The notes: generated by a model from the sequence alone, not told the origin. 54,675 nucleotides of DNA from Bacillus sp. (in: firmicutes) (GCA_012842745.1 DUSF01000016.1:1-54675), one strand, 5' to 3'; positions 17,479 through 27,613 are shown, counted from the first letter of the stretch. Made by a program: numbers and translations.

Positions 17479-18813
17479 ATGAATTTTCCAGTCGTTGAAT
17501 TTCCGTGGCTTGGAAATGGGATGGTTATTGCAATAATTGCAACTATTCATGTTCTTATTAGTCATGGTGTGGCTGTCGGTGCAACTGCTTTAACTGTATC
17601 GCTTGAGCATAAAGCGTACAAAACCAATAATAAAAAGCTTGATGATGTTGCAAGAATGTTAACAAAATGGATTTTAATTGTAACGACAACGGCAGGAGCG
17701 ATGACAGGTGTTGGTATTTGGTTTACAACAACTGTTATTGAACCAGCTTCGATTGGGTCAATGCTACGGATTTTTTTCTGGGCATGGTTTGTTGAGTGGA
17801 TTGTCTTTTGTACGGAGGTTATTTTAATCATTATTTATTATTATACTTGGGATAAATGGAAGGATGCGAAAAAGCAGCTTCATTTACGAATCGGTTATGC
17901 TCTAGCGGTTGCTTCATGGCTTACAATGGCCATTATTGTCGGTATTTTAGCTGCCAAGCTAACGCCTGGTTTATGGGTTGAAACGTTGTCATTCTGGAAT
18001 GCGTTTTTTAATCCAACGTATTTACCGTCATTACTCTTTAGAACATTTGTGGCAATTGTGTTAGCGACATCGTTTATTACGTTGATTGTTAAATTTAAGA
18101 TTAAAAATCAAGAACTGCAAGGCGATATTTTTTCTGTATTTAGTAAAATAATGCTCATTTCTTTACCTGCGTTATTAATATTTGGGTCGTGGTATTTAAG
18201 TCGAATTCCAAAACAAGCCTATGATCAAATTGTTTGGTCAACAGGTATGTCAAATAATATGTTTACAACGATTAATATAGTAGGTCTTGCTATTTTAATC
18301 ATTTATACGATTTGGGCTTTTATGAAGCCAAAGAAGGTTTCAACTATTTTGGGAATCGCAGTTTGGATAGCTTGTATTGGGTATATTGGCGAGTTTGAGA
18401 TGGTTCGTGAATCCGTACGGAAGCCCTTTATCATTTATGACTATATGTATGCGAATGGTGTTTTAGCTAAAAATGTTGAAATGTATAAAACAGAAGGTTA
18501 TTTACCACAAATGAGCTTTCTAGGTGTGGATGAAGTAACAGAAGAAAATAAATACGAAGCTGGCGAGGCGCTTTATAAAGGGCAATGTATGGCATGTCAT
18601 ACAATTGATGGTTGGAGAACGAAACGGGCGTTTAGTCAAAGGGTTGCCGGTTGGCCTGAGGATACGCTAGCCTCTTATATATCGACATTACATGAAACAA
18701 GACCATTTATGCCGCCGTTCGTTGGAACGGATAAGGAGCTAGAGGCGTTAGCTCATTATATTGCAACATCAGCAAATAACAAAGAAGTACAGCGAGTGGC
18801 GAAAGGAGAATAG
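17479..18813 (+). CDS. Cytochrome bd-like oxidase subunit I with fused C-type heme domain
   Basis: A 444-residue protein; the start at 17479 follows GGAGGG. Residues ~1-330 form about nine membrane helices with CydA-like features: an early conserved His (ISHGVAVGA), FFWAWFVEW and, in place of the GRQPW region, EFEMVRESVRKPF. Residues ~350-440 form a cytochrome c domain with the heme motif C370-x-x-C373-H374 and a likely axial Met in RPFMPPF. The bd oxidase superfamily contains branches with such a fused heme c; these may accept electrons from cytochrome c rather than quinol. It pairs with the next membrane gene. Electron donor and substrate are inference. Confidence 0.82.
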   Translation: MNFPVVEFPWLGNGMVIAIIATIHVLISHGVAVGATALTVSLEHKAYKTNNKKLDDVARMLTKWILIVTTTAGAMTGVGIWFTTTVIEPASIGSMLRIFFWAWFVEWIVFCTEVILIIIYYYTWDKWKDAKKQLHLRIGYALAVASWLTMAIIVGILAAKLTPGLWVETLSFWNAFFNPTYLPSLLFRTFVAIVLATSFITLIVKFKIKNQELQGDIFSVFSKIMLISLPALLIFGSWYLSRIPKQAYDQIVWSTGMSNNMFTTINIVGLAILIIYTIWAFMKPKKVSTILGIAVWIACIGYIGEFEMVRESVRKPFIIYDYMYANGVLAKNVEMYKTEGYLPQMSFLGVDEVTEENKYEAGEALYKGQCMACHTIDGWRTKRAFSQRVAGWPEDTLASYISTLHETRPFMPPFVGTDKELEALAHYIATSANNKEVQRVAKGE

Positions 18814-18815
18814 GG

Positions 18816-19946
18816 ATGGAACATTTATTATTGCTTCAAGTCCAATCGTTGATTCCGAATGATTTCGAACTTCCGATTCCTGGTAATGTTAGTTTTTTTC
18901 AATTTTTAATCGTATTTAGCTTTGCCTGTCATATCATTTTTGTAAATATTACTATTGCAGGTGCAGTGTTTTCGGTAATAAATGAAATAAAGGGAATACG
19001 GTTGCAAAATAAAGTGTATGATAAGCTAGCGCTTCAATTGGCAACACAAACATCGATTTACAAAAGTATTGCCGTTGTCTTAGGTGTCGCACCGATGCTG
19101 TTAATTAGTGTTATTTATTCTCAATTTTTCTATCCTTCCACGATTTTAATAGGGAAGGCATGGTTGAGTCTCATTATTATCATTATCGTTGCTTTTCTCT
19201 TATTGTACGTTTACAAATTTTCATGGAATCGTTATCAGGAAAAGAAGGGGCTTCATTTAGTTTATGGAGTATCTGGAACACTATTACTTTTATTCGTACC
19301 GTTAATTTTTATCGTGAATGTAGTGTCAATGCTTTATCCTGAAATGTGGGCAGGATCAAAAGGATTCTTCCACGGCTTATTTTATTACCCGCAAGTGTGG
19401 CAACGCTATGCACACTTTGTATTATCAAGCTTTGCTGTCATGGGTATTTTTATGTATATGTATAACAACAGACAGTTCAAGAAAATGCAACAAAATAATG
19501 GATGCAATAATAGTGCACACGCTGAAGTAGCGGTTGCCGAAGAAAACTCGAACATCGAAGCAGATGTATATAAAGAAGGAAAGCGGTTTGGTGTAAAAAC
19601 GGCTTTTTGGACAACGATTCTGCAAATTTTGGTCGGTAGCCTTGTGTTAATCAGTCTAGAAAAAGACAAGATGATGCTTTATATGGGCGAGAATATGCTT
19701 TTAACGAGCTTTTTAATTGTTTCAATAATTGGAACGGTAGCATTGATATTTTTCTTGTATATGGTGATGAAGACAGATGCAAAGCGTTGGCTTAATTTAG
19801 CGGCAACAGCTTTTATCGTTGTGATTGCCATTATGGGTTGGATGAGATATGAAGTAAGAGAATCTTATGTACAACCACATCAACAATTAAATCCACCAAC
19901 GGTTCAAGCGGAAACTTTAACTATTCAAGCCTTTGTAGAAAAATAA
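18816..19946 (+). CDS. Membrane partner subunit of the bd-like oxidase
   Basis: A 376-residue protein with about nine hydrophobic helices, two bases after the subunit I stop, so the two are surely one transcript. A conserved-looking His lies in the second helix (FACHIIFVNITIAGAVF). It does not read as a standard CydB; it is better described as the second subunit of the heme-c-fused branch. A hydrophilic loop (~220-250) splits the helices into two groups. The GTGG-type quinol loop was not seen. Confidence 0.72.
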   Translation: MEHLLLLQVQSLIPNDFELPIPGNVSFFQFLIVFSFACHIIFVNITIAGAVFSVINEIKGIRLQNKVYDKLALQLATQTSIYKSIAVVLGVAPMLLISVIYSQFFYPSTILIGKAWLSLIIIIIVAFLLLYVYKFSWNRYQEKKGLHLVYGVSGTLLLLFVPLIFIVNVVSMLYPEMWAGSKGFFHGLFYYPQVWQRYAHFVLSSFAVMGIFMYMYNNRQFKKMQQNNGCNNSAHAEVAVAEENSNIEADVYKEGKRFGVKTAFWTTILQILVGSLVLISLEKDKMMLYMGENMLLTSFLIVSIIGTVALIFFLYMVMKTDAKRWLNLAATAFIVVIAIMGWMRYEVRESYVQPHQQLNPPTVQAETLTIQAFVEK

Positions 19947-19958
19947 ATTTATCGACTA

Positions 19959-20034
19959 AGGTGTCTAGCATAGTGATTAAGGTTTTAGCCTACAGCTAAG
20001 TAGGCTTCCTTAAGTCGTGCCAGACACCTTTTTA
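19959..20034. terminator. Long multi-stem terminator between convergent operons
   Basis: The outer arms AGGTGTCT (19959-19966) and AGACACCT (20022-20029) enclose inner arms TAAGG/CCTTA and AGCCTAC/GTAGGCT, and TTTTT follows on the plus side. It lies just before the stop of the convergent small gene at 20042. Confidence 0.8.
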
Positions 20035-20041
20035 TACTGCA

Positions 20042-20227
20042 TTAACAACAACGATTAACCTTCCCGCTTTCATAGCGCTCTTTCAAAGCGAAGACATAGT
20101 ATTCTTTTTCTGACATTAATGGTTCGTTATGGTGCTTACGGTTATGATATTCAACGTATTTTTCATAATTTGGTAGCCCGAAAATGGTTTTGACATTGCA
20201 TTTTACTTGTTTTAGCCAATCATTCAT
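20042..20227 (-). CDS. YbdD/YjiX-family small protein, CstA partner
   Basis: A 61-residue hydrophilic protein beginning MNDWLKQVKCNVKTIFGLPN and ending NRCC, as members of this family do. In E. coli and others a small YbdD/YjiX protein is encoded directly after a CstA/BtsT carbon-starvation transporter and is thought to assist it. Here it starts 40 bases after the cstA stop. The ATG at 20227 is preferred on homology; a GTG four codons upstream behind GGGGGTGAAG is an alternative. Confidence 0.85.
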   Translation of the reverse strand: MNDWLKQVKCNVKTIFGLPNYEKYVEYHNRKHHNEPLMSEKEYYVFALKERYESGKVNRCC

Positions 20228-20267
20228 AGTGTACAATTCCACCTTCACCCCCTGTAAAATCACCTTT

Positions 20268-22337
20268 CTATTTTTTAATCGGAATATATTTCGATTGGAT
20301 AAATGGTGTTTCATGCAATCTCATTTTTTTCTTGTTAATAATAATGTTATACCAAATTCTGAACGATTCAATTGCGATTAAGATTACGATGGCGGCAAAG
20401 ATAAATGTTAACACTGCATCCAAGCGGTCATTAAAGACAATTTGCTTCATGACATCCATGCTTGTTGCAGGTGCTAATACTTCTCCTTTATCAAGGCCTG
20501 CTTGGTATACTTTCGCATGCGCTAAAAATCCAATCGACGGAACTTTGGAAAATAGCTTCATAACAGCAGCTGTCAGAGTCGTAATCGTTAAAAATAAAAA
20601 TGGAATGATTGTCACCCATGCATACCGTGCTTTTCCCATTTTAATAATAATCGTTGTACCAACGGCCAAAGCCATTGCCGCTAACATTTGATTAGAAATT
20701 CCAAATAGAGCCCATAACGAGTTGATGCCGCCAAACGGATCAATCGCACCTTGATAAGTGATATAGCACCATGCTAACGTGATTAATGCAGAAGCGAGGA
20801 CATTTGCCCCAAAATGATTTGTCCGTCCAAACGGTTTATAAAAATTTCCTAATAAATCTTGCAGCATAAAGCGTCCAATTCTAGTGCCCGCATCAATTGT
20901 AGTTAAAATAAACACGGCCTCAAAGAGAATCGCAAAATGATACCAAAAAGCTTTCGCTCCACTTAGAAAACTTGTAAATATTTCTGCCATACCAACGGCT
21001 AAGGTAGGAGCCCCGCCTGTTCGTGACATAATCGTTGTTTCGCCAATATCCTTTGCAGCATTTGTAATTTCCGTTGCGGTTACTTCGAACCCCCATGACG
21101 AAATTGTTGCGGCTGCTACTTGTGCTTCTGTGCCAATCACTGCTGCCGATGAGTTCATGGCAAAATAAAGACCTGGGTTTAGAGATGCTGCAGCAATTAG
21201 GGCCATGATAGCAACGCCTGACTCCATCAGCATCGCTCCATAACCAATCGAACGAGCATGTGTTTCCCTTTCAATCATTTTTGGCGTTGTCCCTGAGGCA
21301 ACAAGGGAATGGAAGCCTGAGACAGCCCCACAAGCAATTGTAATGAATAGAAACGGGAAGAGGGGGCCGGAAAAAACAGGACCAGTGCCGTCTATGAATC
21401 TAGATATTTTCGGCATTTGTAAGTCAGGCAGCACAACTAAAATTCCGATAGCTAATAAGAAAATAACGCCGATTTTTAAAAAGGAACTTAAATAATCGCG
21501 CGGAGCTAACAAGAGCCAAACAGGTAAAATGGATGCGATAAACCCGTAAATCCCAATCATGATGGCTATTTCCGCACCTGAATACGTAAACCACTTTGCT
21601 AAAGTAGGGTCTGCTGCAACGTATTGCCCACACCAAAGGGCAATCATTAATAATACAAACCCAAGTAAAGAGCCTTCAAGTACACGCCCAGGGCGAATAT
21701 AACGCATATAAATTCCCATTATGATGGCAATTGGAATTGTTGCGGCTATTGTAAATAATCCCCAAGGCGAATTTGCGAGCGCTTTCACAACAACAAGCGC
21801 AAGTACAGCAATGAGGATAATCATAATTCCCAATATTCCAATTGAGGCAATAATCCCTCCAAATGGGCCGACCTCTTCTTTCGCAATTTGACCAAGTGAT
21901 TTTCCATTTCTCCGCATCGAAGCAATTAGAATTACCAAATCCTGAACAGCCCCCGCTAACACAACACCGATGATAATCCAAAGCGTTCCTGGCAAATACC
22001 CCATTTGCGCGGCTAAAACTGGACCGACTAAAGGACCTGCCCCTGCAATGGCTGCAAAGTGATGTCCGAATAATACCCAGCGATTCGTTGGAACAAAATC
22101 TTTTCCATCATCATTAACTTCCGCTGGTGTCGCACGGTTATCATCCAATTTAAAAAGTTTATAAGCAATGAATCTACTATAAAAACGATAAGCAACAGCA
22201 TACGTACAAACAGCAGCAATCAAAAGCCAAGCAGCGGAAATTGTTTCGCCGTTTGCAAGCGCCAATAAAGCAAAGGCTCCAGCACCTAAAATGGCAATAA
22301 CAGCCCAAATAATGATAGACAATAATTTTTTGCCCAT
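20268..22337 (-). CDS. cstA: Carbon starvation protein CstA (pyruvate/peptide transporter)
   Basis: A 689-residue protein with about 16 to 18 membrane helices. The CstA domain shows the signatures AAIAGAGPLVGPVLAAQMGY and GAVSGFHSLVASGTTPKM, plus the late FGISNQMLAAMAL. CstA-family proteins take up pyruvate or peptides when carbon is scarce. The start at 22337 follows AAAGGAG by nine bases; seven upstream codons of the open frame carry no SD. The gene is divergent from the DUF47-pit pair. Confidence 0.94.
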   Translation of the reverse strand: MGKKLLSIIIWAVIAILGAGAFALLALANGETISAAWLLIAAVCTYAVAYRFYSRFIAYKLFKLDDNRATPAEVNDDGKDFVPTNRWVLFGHHFAAIAGAGPLVGPVLAAQMGYLPGTLWIIIGVVLAGAVQDLVILIASMRRNGKSLGQIAKEEVGPFGGIIASIGILGIMIILIAVLALVVVKALANSPWGLFTIAATIPIAIIMGIYMRYIRPGRVLEGSLLGFVLLMIALWCGQYVAADPTLAKWFTYSGAEIAIMIGIYGFIASILPVWLLLAPRDYLSSFLKIGVIFLLAIGILVVLPDLQMPKISRFIDGTGPVFSGPLFPFLFITIACGAVSGFHSLVASGTTPKMIERETHARSIGYGAMLMESGVAIMALIAAASLNPGLYFAMNSSAAVIGTEAQVAAATISSWGFEVTATEITNAAKDIGETTIMSRTGGAPTLAVGMAEIFTSFLSGAKAFWYHFAILFEAVFILTTIDAGTRIGRFMLQDLLGNFYKPFGRTNHFGANVLASALITLAWCYITYQGAIDPFGGINSLWALFGISNQMLAAMALAVGTTIIIKMGKARYAWVTIIPFLFLTITTLTAAVMKLFSKVPSIGFLAHAKVYQAGLDKGEVLAPATSMDVMKQIVFNDRLDAVLTFIFAAIVILIAIESFRIWYNIIINKKKMRLHETPFIQSKYIPIKK

Positions 22338-22631
22338 GCTACATAGCTCCTTTCCCATCTTACATAAAATTTCTTCCTTAATAAAATTCTATAAATATTT
22401 TTAATAAAAATGATGGAATTTTGCAAATTATTGAAAATTAAAAGAGTTCTACGCATAAATAACATGGAACTTTTAGGGCATAATTATTTCAGTGAGGAAA
22501 TTCCAATTTTCTGGATTGTTAAGATTTTGTAAATTTCAAATTAAAAATGTTTTCATAAATGATTTATTCATATACAATAGTTAACGGTTTTAGGAAAATT
22601 AAATTGTGTATATTAAATAGTGGAGGGTAAT

Positions 22632-23249
22632 ATGGTTTTTAAAAAGAATGATAAATTTATGGATTTATTAATGAAAATCTCTACAAATATAAAAGAAAGT
22701 GCTAATTATTTCGCTGACTATAAGCTAAAAAATACAAGTGATTTGAAAATTTTCTTTGATACGATGAAAAAATATGAAAATAAAGGTGATGATTTTGTTC
22801 ACGAAGTAATCGTTGAACTTAATAAAGCGTTTATTACCCCGATCGAGCGTGAAGATATTCTTGCTTTAGCAATAACTTTAGATGATGTGTTAGATGGATT
22901 TGAGCACTGTGCTGCATTATTTGAGATGTACACAATTATAAATGCAGATGAGTACATGTTGAAATTCGTTGATAATTTACGGAATGCGGCAATTGAAATT
23001 GAAAAGGCTGTGGCTTTGCTTTCGAGCAAAAAGTTACTTGATATAAGACAGCATGCAATCAAGATTAAAGATTATGAATCAAAATGTGATGGAATTTTAC
23101 GTCAATCCATTAAAAATCTTTTTACAGTAGAGAAGGATCCAATTCGCATTATTCAATATAAAGAAATCTATGAATCGCTTGAAAATATCGCTGATGACTG
23201 TCAAGGAGTTGCCAATACGTTAGAGACGATCATTATGAAAAATGCGTAA
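22632..23249 (+). CDS. DUF47 (PhoU-like) Pit accessory protein
   Basis: A 205-residue all-helical protein of the DUF47 family (related to PhoU): KFMDLLMKISTNIKES at the start, then KYENKGDDFVHEV and, near the end, ESLENIADDCQGVANTLE, the two E/D-rich metal-binding helices. It is found with low-affinity phosphate transporters and modulates them. GGAGGG precedes the ATG by four bases. The pit gene starts 13 bases downstream. Confidence 0.93.
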   Translation: MVFKKNDKFMDLLMKISTNIKESANYFADYKLKNTSDLKIFFDTMKKYENKGDDFVHEVIVELNKAFITPIEREDILALAITLDDVLDGFEHCAALFEMYTIINADEYMLKFVDNLRNAAIEIEKAVALLSSKKLLDIRQHAIKIKDYESKCDGILRQSIKNLFTVEKDPIRIIQYKEIYESLENIADDCQGVANTLETIIMKNA

Positions 23250-23262
23250 GGAGCCATAAATC

Positions 23263-24261
23263 ATGGATGGAGTTTTGATATTAACAATATTAATTGTGAT
23301 TGGTGCCTTAACATTTGACTTTATTAATGGATTTCATGATACGGCTAATGCGATTGCAACAGCTGTATCAACAAAAGCATTAAAACCAAGGCACGCGATT
23401 ATTTTAGCAGCGACAATGAATTTTGTTGGTGCACTGACATTTACAGGAGTTGCGAAAACAATTACGAAGGATATTGTGGACCCATTTACATTACAAAATG
23501 GGACCGTCGTTATTCTTTCTGCTCTTATAGCAGCAATCTCTTGGAACTTAATTACATGGTATTATGGAATTCCATCAAGTTCTTCCCATGCGATTATAGG
23601 ATCGATTGCGGGTGCTGCGATTGCAGCGTCGGGATTTGGTGCCTTGAATTATGAGGGATTTCTTAAAATTGTACAGGCATTAATATTTTCACCAATTATT
23701 GCCTTTGCCGTTGGATTTATTATTTTTACTATTTTTAAAATTATATTCAAAAACAATAGTTTAACAAAAACAAATCGTAACTTTCGCTTTATTCAAATTT
23801 TAACGGCTGCTTTGCAATCTTATACACATGGTACGAACGATGCCCAAAAGGCGATGGGGATCATTACAATGGCCCTAATTGCCAATAATTATGTATCTAC
23901 AAACGATATTCCTTTTTGGGTGCAATTTTCTTGTGCGCTAGCAATGGGTCTTGGTACGTCTGTAGGCGGCTGGAGGATTATTAAAACAGTCGGCGGTAAA
24001 ATTATGAAAATTCGCCCTGTTAACGGTGTCGCAGCAGACCTAACAGGTGCAGCTGTTATTTTTGGAGCAACATTTCTTCATATGCCAGTCAGTACAACCC
24101 ATGTTATTTCATCATCTATTTTAGGTGTTGGTTCTGCTCATCGTATAAGAGGAGTAAAATGGGGAACTGCCCAGCGGATGATACTAACTTGGGTTATTAC
24201 TTTGCCGATATCTGCTTTAATTGCGGGAATAAGCTATTTAATTTTAAACATATTTTTTTAA
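23263..24261 (+). CDS. pit: PiT-family inorganic phosphate transporter
   Basis: A 332-residue membrane protein. The duplicated PiT signatures are present: FDFINGFHDTANAIATAVST near the N-terminus and YTHGTNDAQKAMGI in the second half, with GIPSSSSHAIIG and MPVSTTHVISS as re-entrant segments. It symports metal-phosphate or phosphate with protons or sodium. It is translated right after its DUF47 partner, with SD AAGGAG, and ends at a perfect bidirectional terminator. Confidence 0.95.
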   Translation: MDGVLILTILIVIGALTFDFINGFHDTANAIATAVSTKALKPRHAIILAATMNFVGALTFTGVAKTITKDIVDPFTLQNGTVVILSALIAAISWNLITWYYGIPSSSSHAIIGSIAGAAIAASGFGALNYEGFLKIVQALIFSPIIAFAVGFIIFTIFKIIFKNNSLTKTNRNFRFIQILTAALQSYTHGTNDAQKAMGIITMALIANNYVSTNDIPFWVQFSCALAMGLGTSVGGWRIIKTVGGKIMKIRPVNGVAADLTGAAVIFGATFLHMPVSTTHVISSSILGVGSAHRIRGVKWGTAQRMILTWVITLPISALIAGISYLILNIFF

Positions 24262-24264
24262 GGA

Positions 24265-24299
24265 AAAGAAACACCCTTCACTTTAAAGGGTGTTTCTTT
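24265..24299. terminator. Bidirectional terminator
   Basis: A 14-bp perfect stem (24265-24278 with 24286-24299, loop CACTTTA), with T-rich sequence on either side. It separates pit from the convergent DUF779 gene and overlaps the latter's stop. Confidence 0.88.
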
Positions 24300-24646
24300 A
24301 TTTCCTCATATTCTTCATCTGTAAAAACGCGAGAACGTGTAATGAAGTGTTTGTCTTCTACACTATCAAGCGAGAATGTTGCGCCTCGTCCATCTATAGC
24401 ATCAATAATCAACTGGGTATGTTTCCAATAACTATATTGGCTTTTATGCATATAAAATGGGGTGTTGCCAATTGAGCCAAGGTAGATGTCTGAATCCCCT
24501 AAATAAAAGTCATCCTTCCTATAGCACATCGGTACAGAGCCATCACAGCATCCACCAGATTGATAAAACATGATCTGTCCACGCTTCTTTCTAATTGATT
24601 CTATTAATTTAAGCGCTTCGTCCGTTGCCACAACAAGTTCAACCAT
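24278..24646 (-). CDS. DUF779 protein, aldehyde dehydrogenase partner
   Basis: A 122-residue protein with a conserved Cys-rich motif (FYQSGGCCDGSVPMC) and a C-terminal GRGATFSLDSVEDKHFITR block that define DUF779. The family is repeatedly found next to NAD-dependent aldehyde dehydrogenases, as here, 24 bases downstream of one. The molecular role is unknown; the paired Cys suggest metal or redox chemistry. The second Met (24646) is preferred because GATGAGG precedes it at a normal distance; the first ATG touches its own SD. Confidence 0.9.
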   Translation of the reverse strand: MVELVVATDEALKLIESIRKKRGQIMFYQSGGCCDGSVPMCYRKDDFYLGDSDIYLGSIGNTPFYMHKSQYSYWKHTQLIIDAIDGRGATFSLDSVEDKHFITRSRVFTDEEYEEIKKHPLK

Positions 24647-24670
24647 AATAGCCTCATCCATCCTCTCAAA

Positions 24671-26191
24671 TTAAAAGAATCCGAGTGCGTTTTTATTGTA
24701 ATTTACTAATAGACATTTTGTTTGTTGATAATGTCCTAACATCATAGCATGTGTTTCACGGCCAATACCTGACATTTTATAGCCACCGAATGCAGCACCT
24801 GCTGGGTATTGGTGATAAGTATTTGTCCAAACACGGCCAGCTTGAATAGCACGACCTGCGCGGTAAGCTAGATCACCATTACGTGACCATACACCAGCTC
24901 CTAAGCCATACAATGTATCATTGGCAATTTCTATTGCTTCATCAAAGTCTTTAAATGTAGTAACACTAAGTACTGGCCCGAAGATTTCTTCTTGGAAGAT
25001 GCGCATTTTATTATTACCTTTGAATACAGTCGGTTTGATATAGTATCCATTTTCAAGGCTGTCACCTAATTGGTTCTCTTCACCACCTATTAAAAGTTCG
25101 GCACCTTCTTCTTTCCCTAGTTTGATGTAAGACAGGATTTTTTCTCTTTGTTCAGTGGAAGCTTGAGCACCCATCATCACTTCTGTATCAAGTGGATTGC
25201 CAACTTTAATAGCTTTTACGCGCTCTAACGCACGTTCAATAAATTGATCGTAAATAGATTCTTGAATTAATGCACGTGAAGGACAAGTACAAACCTCACC
25301 TTGATTTAGCGCAAATAGTACTAAACCTTCGATTGCTTTATCTAAGTATTCATCATCTTGGTCCATTACATCTTCAAAGAATATGTTAGGTGATTTTCCA
25401 CCAAGTTCGAGTGTTACAGGAATGATATTTTCGCTTGCATACTGCATAATTTGACGACCAACTGCCGTTGAGCCAGTAAATGCCACCTTTGCAATACGCG
25501 GGTTTGTAGCAAGCGGTTTACCAACTTCAATCCCATAACCATTGACAACATTAAGAACACCTGGAGGAAGTAAGTTCTGGATTAATTCTACGACAACCAT
25601 AATCGAAACTGGTGTTTGTTCGGCTGGTTTTAAAACGATACAGTTGCCAGCAGCTAATGCTGGAGCCAATTTCCATGCAGCCATTAGAATTGGGAAATTC
25701 CATGGAATGATTTGTGCAACAACACCAAGTGGTTCTTGGAAGTGGTATGCTACAGTATCATTATCAAATTGACTAGTTCGGCCTTCTTGTGAACGAATGG
25801 CACTAGCGAAATACCGGAAATGATCAATTGCTAAAGGAATGTCAGCGTTTAATGTTTCACGCACTGCTTTACCATTTTCCCAAGTTTCGGCTACAGCTAA
25901 CATTTCCAAGTTTTCTTCAAGCCGGTCCGCTATTTTATTTAAAATAAGAGCGCGTTCCGCTGTTGAAGTTTTGCCCCAAGCATCTTTTGCTGCATGTGCG
26001 GCATCTAAAGCTAATTCAATATCTTCGATTGAGGAACGAGCAGCCAGCGTAAATACTTCACCAGTTACTGGCGTTTTATTTTCAAAATATTGATCTTTTA
26101 CAGGTTGGACCCATTTGCCACCGATAAAGTTATCATATTTTTCTTTGAAATGAACAAGAGCCCCCTCTGTATTTGGATTCGCATAAATCAT
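24671..26191 (-). CDS. NAD(P)-dependent aldehyde dehydrogenase
   Basis: A full-length ALDH of 506 residues. The active-site Cys is C301 ([11 protein letters not shown]), the general base E262 (LELGGKSPN), and N165 lies in [15 protein letters not shown] is the nucleotide-fold turn. NQGEVCTC marks the AldA/ExaC-like acetaldehyde dehydrogenase group, so short-chain aldehydes are the likely substrates. SD AGGGGAG precedes the ATG. It is co-transcribed with the DUF779 gene and divergent from the kamA-like gene. Confidence 0.94.
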   Translation of the reverse strand: MIYANPNTEGALVHFKEKYDNFIGGKWVQPVKDQYFENKTPVTGEVFTLAARSSIEDIELALDAAHAAKDAWGKTSTAERALILNKIADRLEENLEMLAVAETWENGKAVRETLNADIPLAIDHFRYFASAIRSQEGRTSQFDNDTVAYHFQEPLGVVAQIIPWNFPILMAAWKLAPALAAGNCIVLKPAEQTPVSIMVVVELIQNLLPPGVLNVVNGYGIEVGKPLATNPRIAKVAFTGSTAVGRQIMQYASENIIPVTLELGGKSPNIFFEDVMDQDDEYLDKAIEGLVLFALNQGEVCTCPSRALIQESIYDQFIERALERVKAIKVGNPLDTEVMMGAQASTEQREKILSYIKLGKEEGAELLIGGEENQLGDSLENGYYIKPTVFKGNNKMRIFQEEIFGPVLSVTTFKDFDEAIEIANDTLYGLGAGVWSRNGDLAYRAGRAIQAGRVWTNTYHQYPAGAAFGGYKMSGIGRETHAMMLGHYQQTKCLLVNYNKNALGFF

Positions 26192-26426
26192 AGATTAATC
26201 TCCCCTTCGCATGGTAATGAAATTCTAAAACAAACTTTATTAAGTTATATTACATTGCTACGCGAATCATTCCTTGTACATCATCTAAAGTTGCTTTCCA
26301 AGGTTTGTAAACGAATATGCACTTGTCTTTTTAATAAAAATTCCGAAATATTCACAAAATATATGATTTTTAAGGTAAGATTAAATAGACGGTTTAAAAA
26401 TACATTTCGTAAGGGAGGGATTTTTA

Positions 26427-27533
26427 ATGAAAGCAGCCTATGTAACAAGGCTTGATCAAATTGAACAGCTTTCTTTAAAGGAAAAGGAAATACGTAAACC
26501 CATAACTGAAAATTTTGTATTTCGCGCAAATGAGTACTATTTAAACTTAATTGACTGGAACGACCCAAATGACCCAATTCGCAAAATCATTATTCCAAAT
26601 GAAGGGGAATTAGTAGAGTATGGTCGTTGGGATGCAAGTGATGAGGAAACGAATTATGTTGTCCCAGGTTGCCAGCATAAGTACACAACAACAGCACTAC
26701 TTGTAGTTTCTGAAGTATGTGGCGGCTATTGTAGGTTCTGCTTTAGGAAAAGGCTATTTGTAAATGATGAAAAAGAGGCTCAAATCAACCCCGAGCCTGG
26801 TTTAGAGTACATTCGCAAATCTCCAGAAATTAATAATGTACTGTTAACTGGTGGGGATTCGCTAATGCTTTCGACAAAAAAACTAAAATCTATTATTGAG
26901 CAGCTTCGTGAAATTGAGCATGTAAAAATTATCCGTTTAGGATCAAAGCTCCCCGTATATAATCCAATGAGAATTTATGAGGATGAAGAGCTGTTAGAAC
27001 TCATTAGAACTCATTCCACGCCTGATAAACGTATATATGTTATGGCCCATGTCAATCATCCAAAAGAAATTACGGTTGAAGCGAAAAAAGGCTTTGATGC
27101 TTTAAACAAAGCTGGAGCCATTGTTGTCAACCAAACGCCAATTTTAAAAGGGGTTAATGACAATCCCGATGTATTGGCGGAATTGCTGAATAAACTATCA
27201 TGGACAGGTGTAAATCCTTATTACTTTTTCATTAATAGACCTGTGGCTGGTAACTATGATTTTGTCCTCCCGTTGGAAGAGGTATATAAAATCGTTGAAG
27301 AAGCAAAAGCTAAAACATCAGGTCTTGGAAAAAGAGTTCGCTTAGTTATGAGTCATAGCTCAGGGAAAATTGAAATTTTGGTGATAGAGAATGGAAAGGC
27401 GATTCTAAAATACCATCAAGCAAGAAACGGAAATTATGGACAAGTTATCGTGCTTGACTGCCCTAAAGAAGCGGCGTGGTTTGATGATTTACCAGGGAAC
27501 GAAAAGTATTGGAAGGAAGAACAATACGTTTAA
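26427..27533 (+). CDS. KamA-family radical SAM protein (lysine 2,3-aminomutase-like)
   Basis: A 368-residue radical SAM enzyme. The cluster motif is C98-GGY-C102-RF-C105, and LTGGDSL follows as the SAM-binding turn. K314 in SHSSGKIEI lies where lysine 2,3-aminomutase has its PLP lysine. At ~370 residues it is shorter than true lysine aminomutase (over 410) and lacks its long C-terminal zinc-binding tail, so it belongs to a separate KamA branch, possibly acting on a protein or another amino acid. SD AGGGAGGG. Confidence 0.85.
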   Translation: MKAAYVTRLDQIEQLSLKEKEIRKPITENFVFRANEYYLNLIDWNDPNDPIRKIIIPNEGELVEYGRWDASDEETNYVVPGCQHKYTTTALLVVSEVCGGYCRFCFRKRLFVNDEKEAQINPEPGLEYIRKSPEINNVLLTGGDSLMLSTKKLKSIIEQLREIEHVKIIRLGSKLPVYNPMRIYEDEELLELIRTHSTPDKRIYVMAHVNHPKEITVEAKKGFDALNKAGAIVVNQTPILKGVNDNPDVLAELLNKLSWTGVNPYYFFINRPVAGNYDFVLPLEEVYKIVEEAKAKTSGLGKRVRLVMSHSSGKIEILVIENGKAILKYHQARNGNYGQVIVLDCPKEAAWFDDLPGNEKYWKEEQYV

Positions 27534-27576
27534 TATATAGACTATAAAGTAATAGTTTATTTTGAAAGATCATCTC

Positions 27577-27595
27577 TTCCGCCTTTGTGGCGGAA
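27577..27595. terminator. Short GC-rich hairpin after the kamA-like gene
   Basis: TTCCGCC (27577-27583) pairs with GGCGGAA (27589-27595), loop TTTGT. It has no T-run on the plus side, so termination is uncertain. Confidence 0.45.
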
Positions 27596-27613
27596 GGTCG
27601 TGTCTTTCCAACA

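Noticed and set aside
26192-26426. Sigma-54 (-24/-12) promoter for the aldehyde dehydrogenase
   Set aside because: TTGGAAAGC does not match TGGCAC-N5-TTGC.
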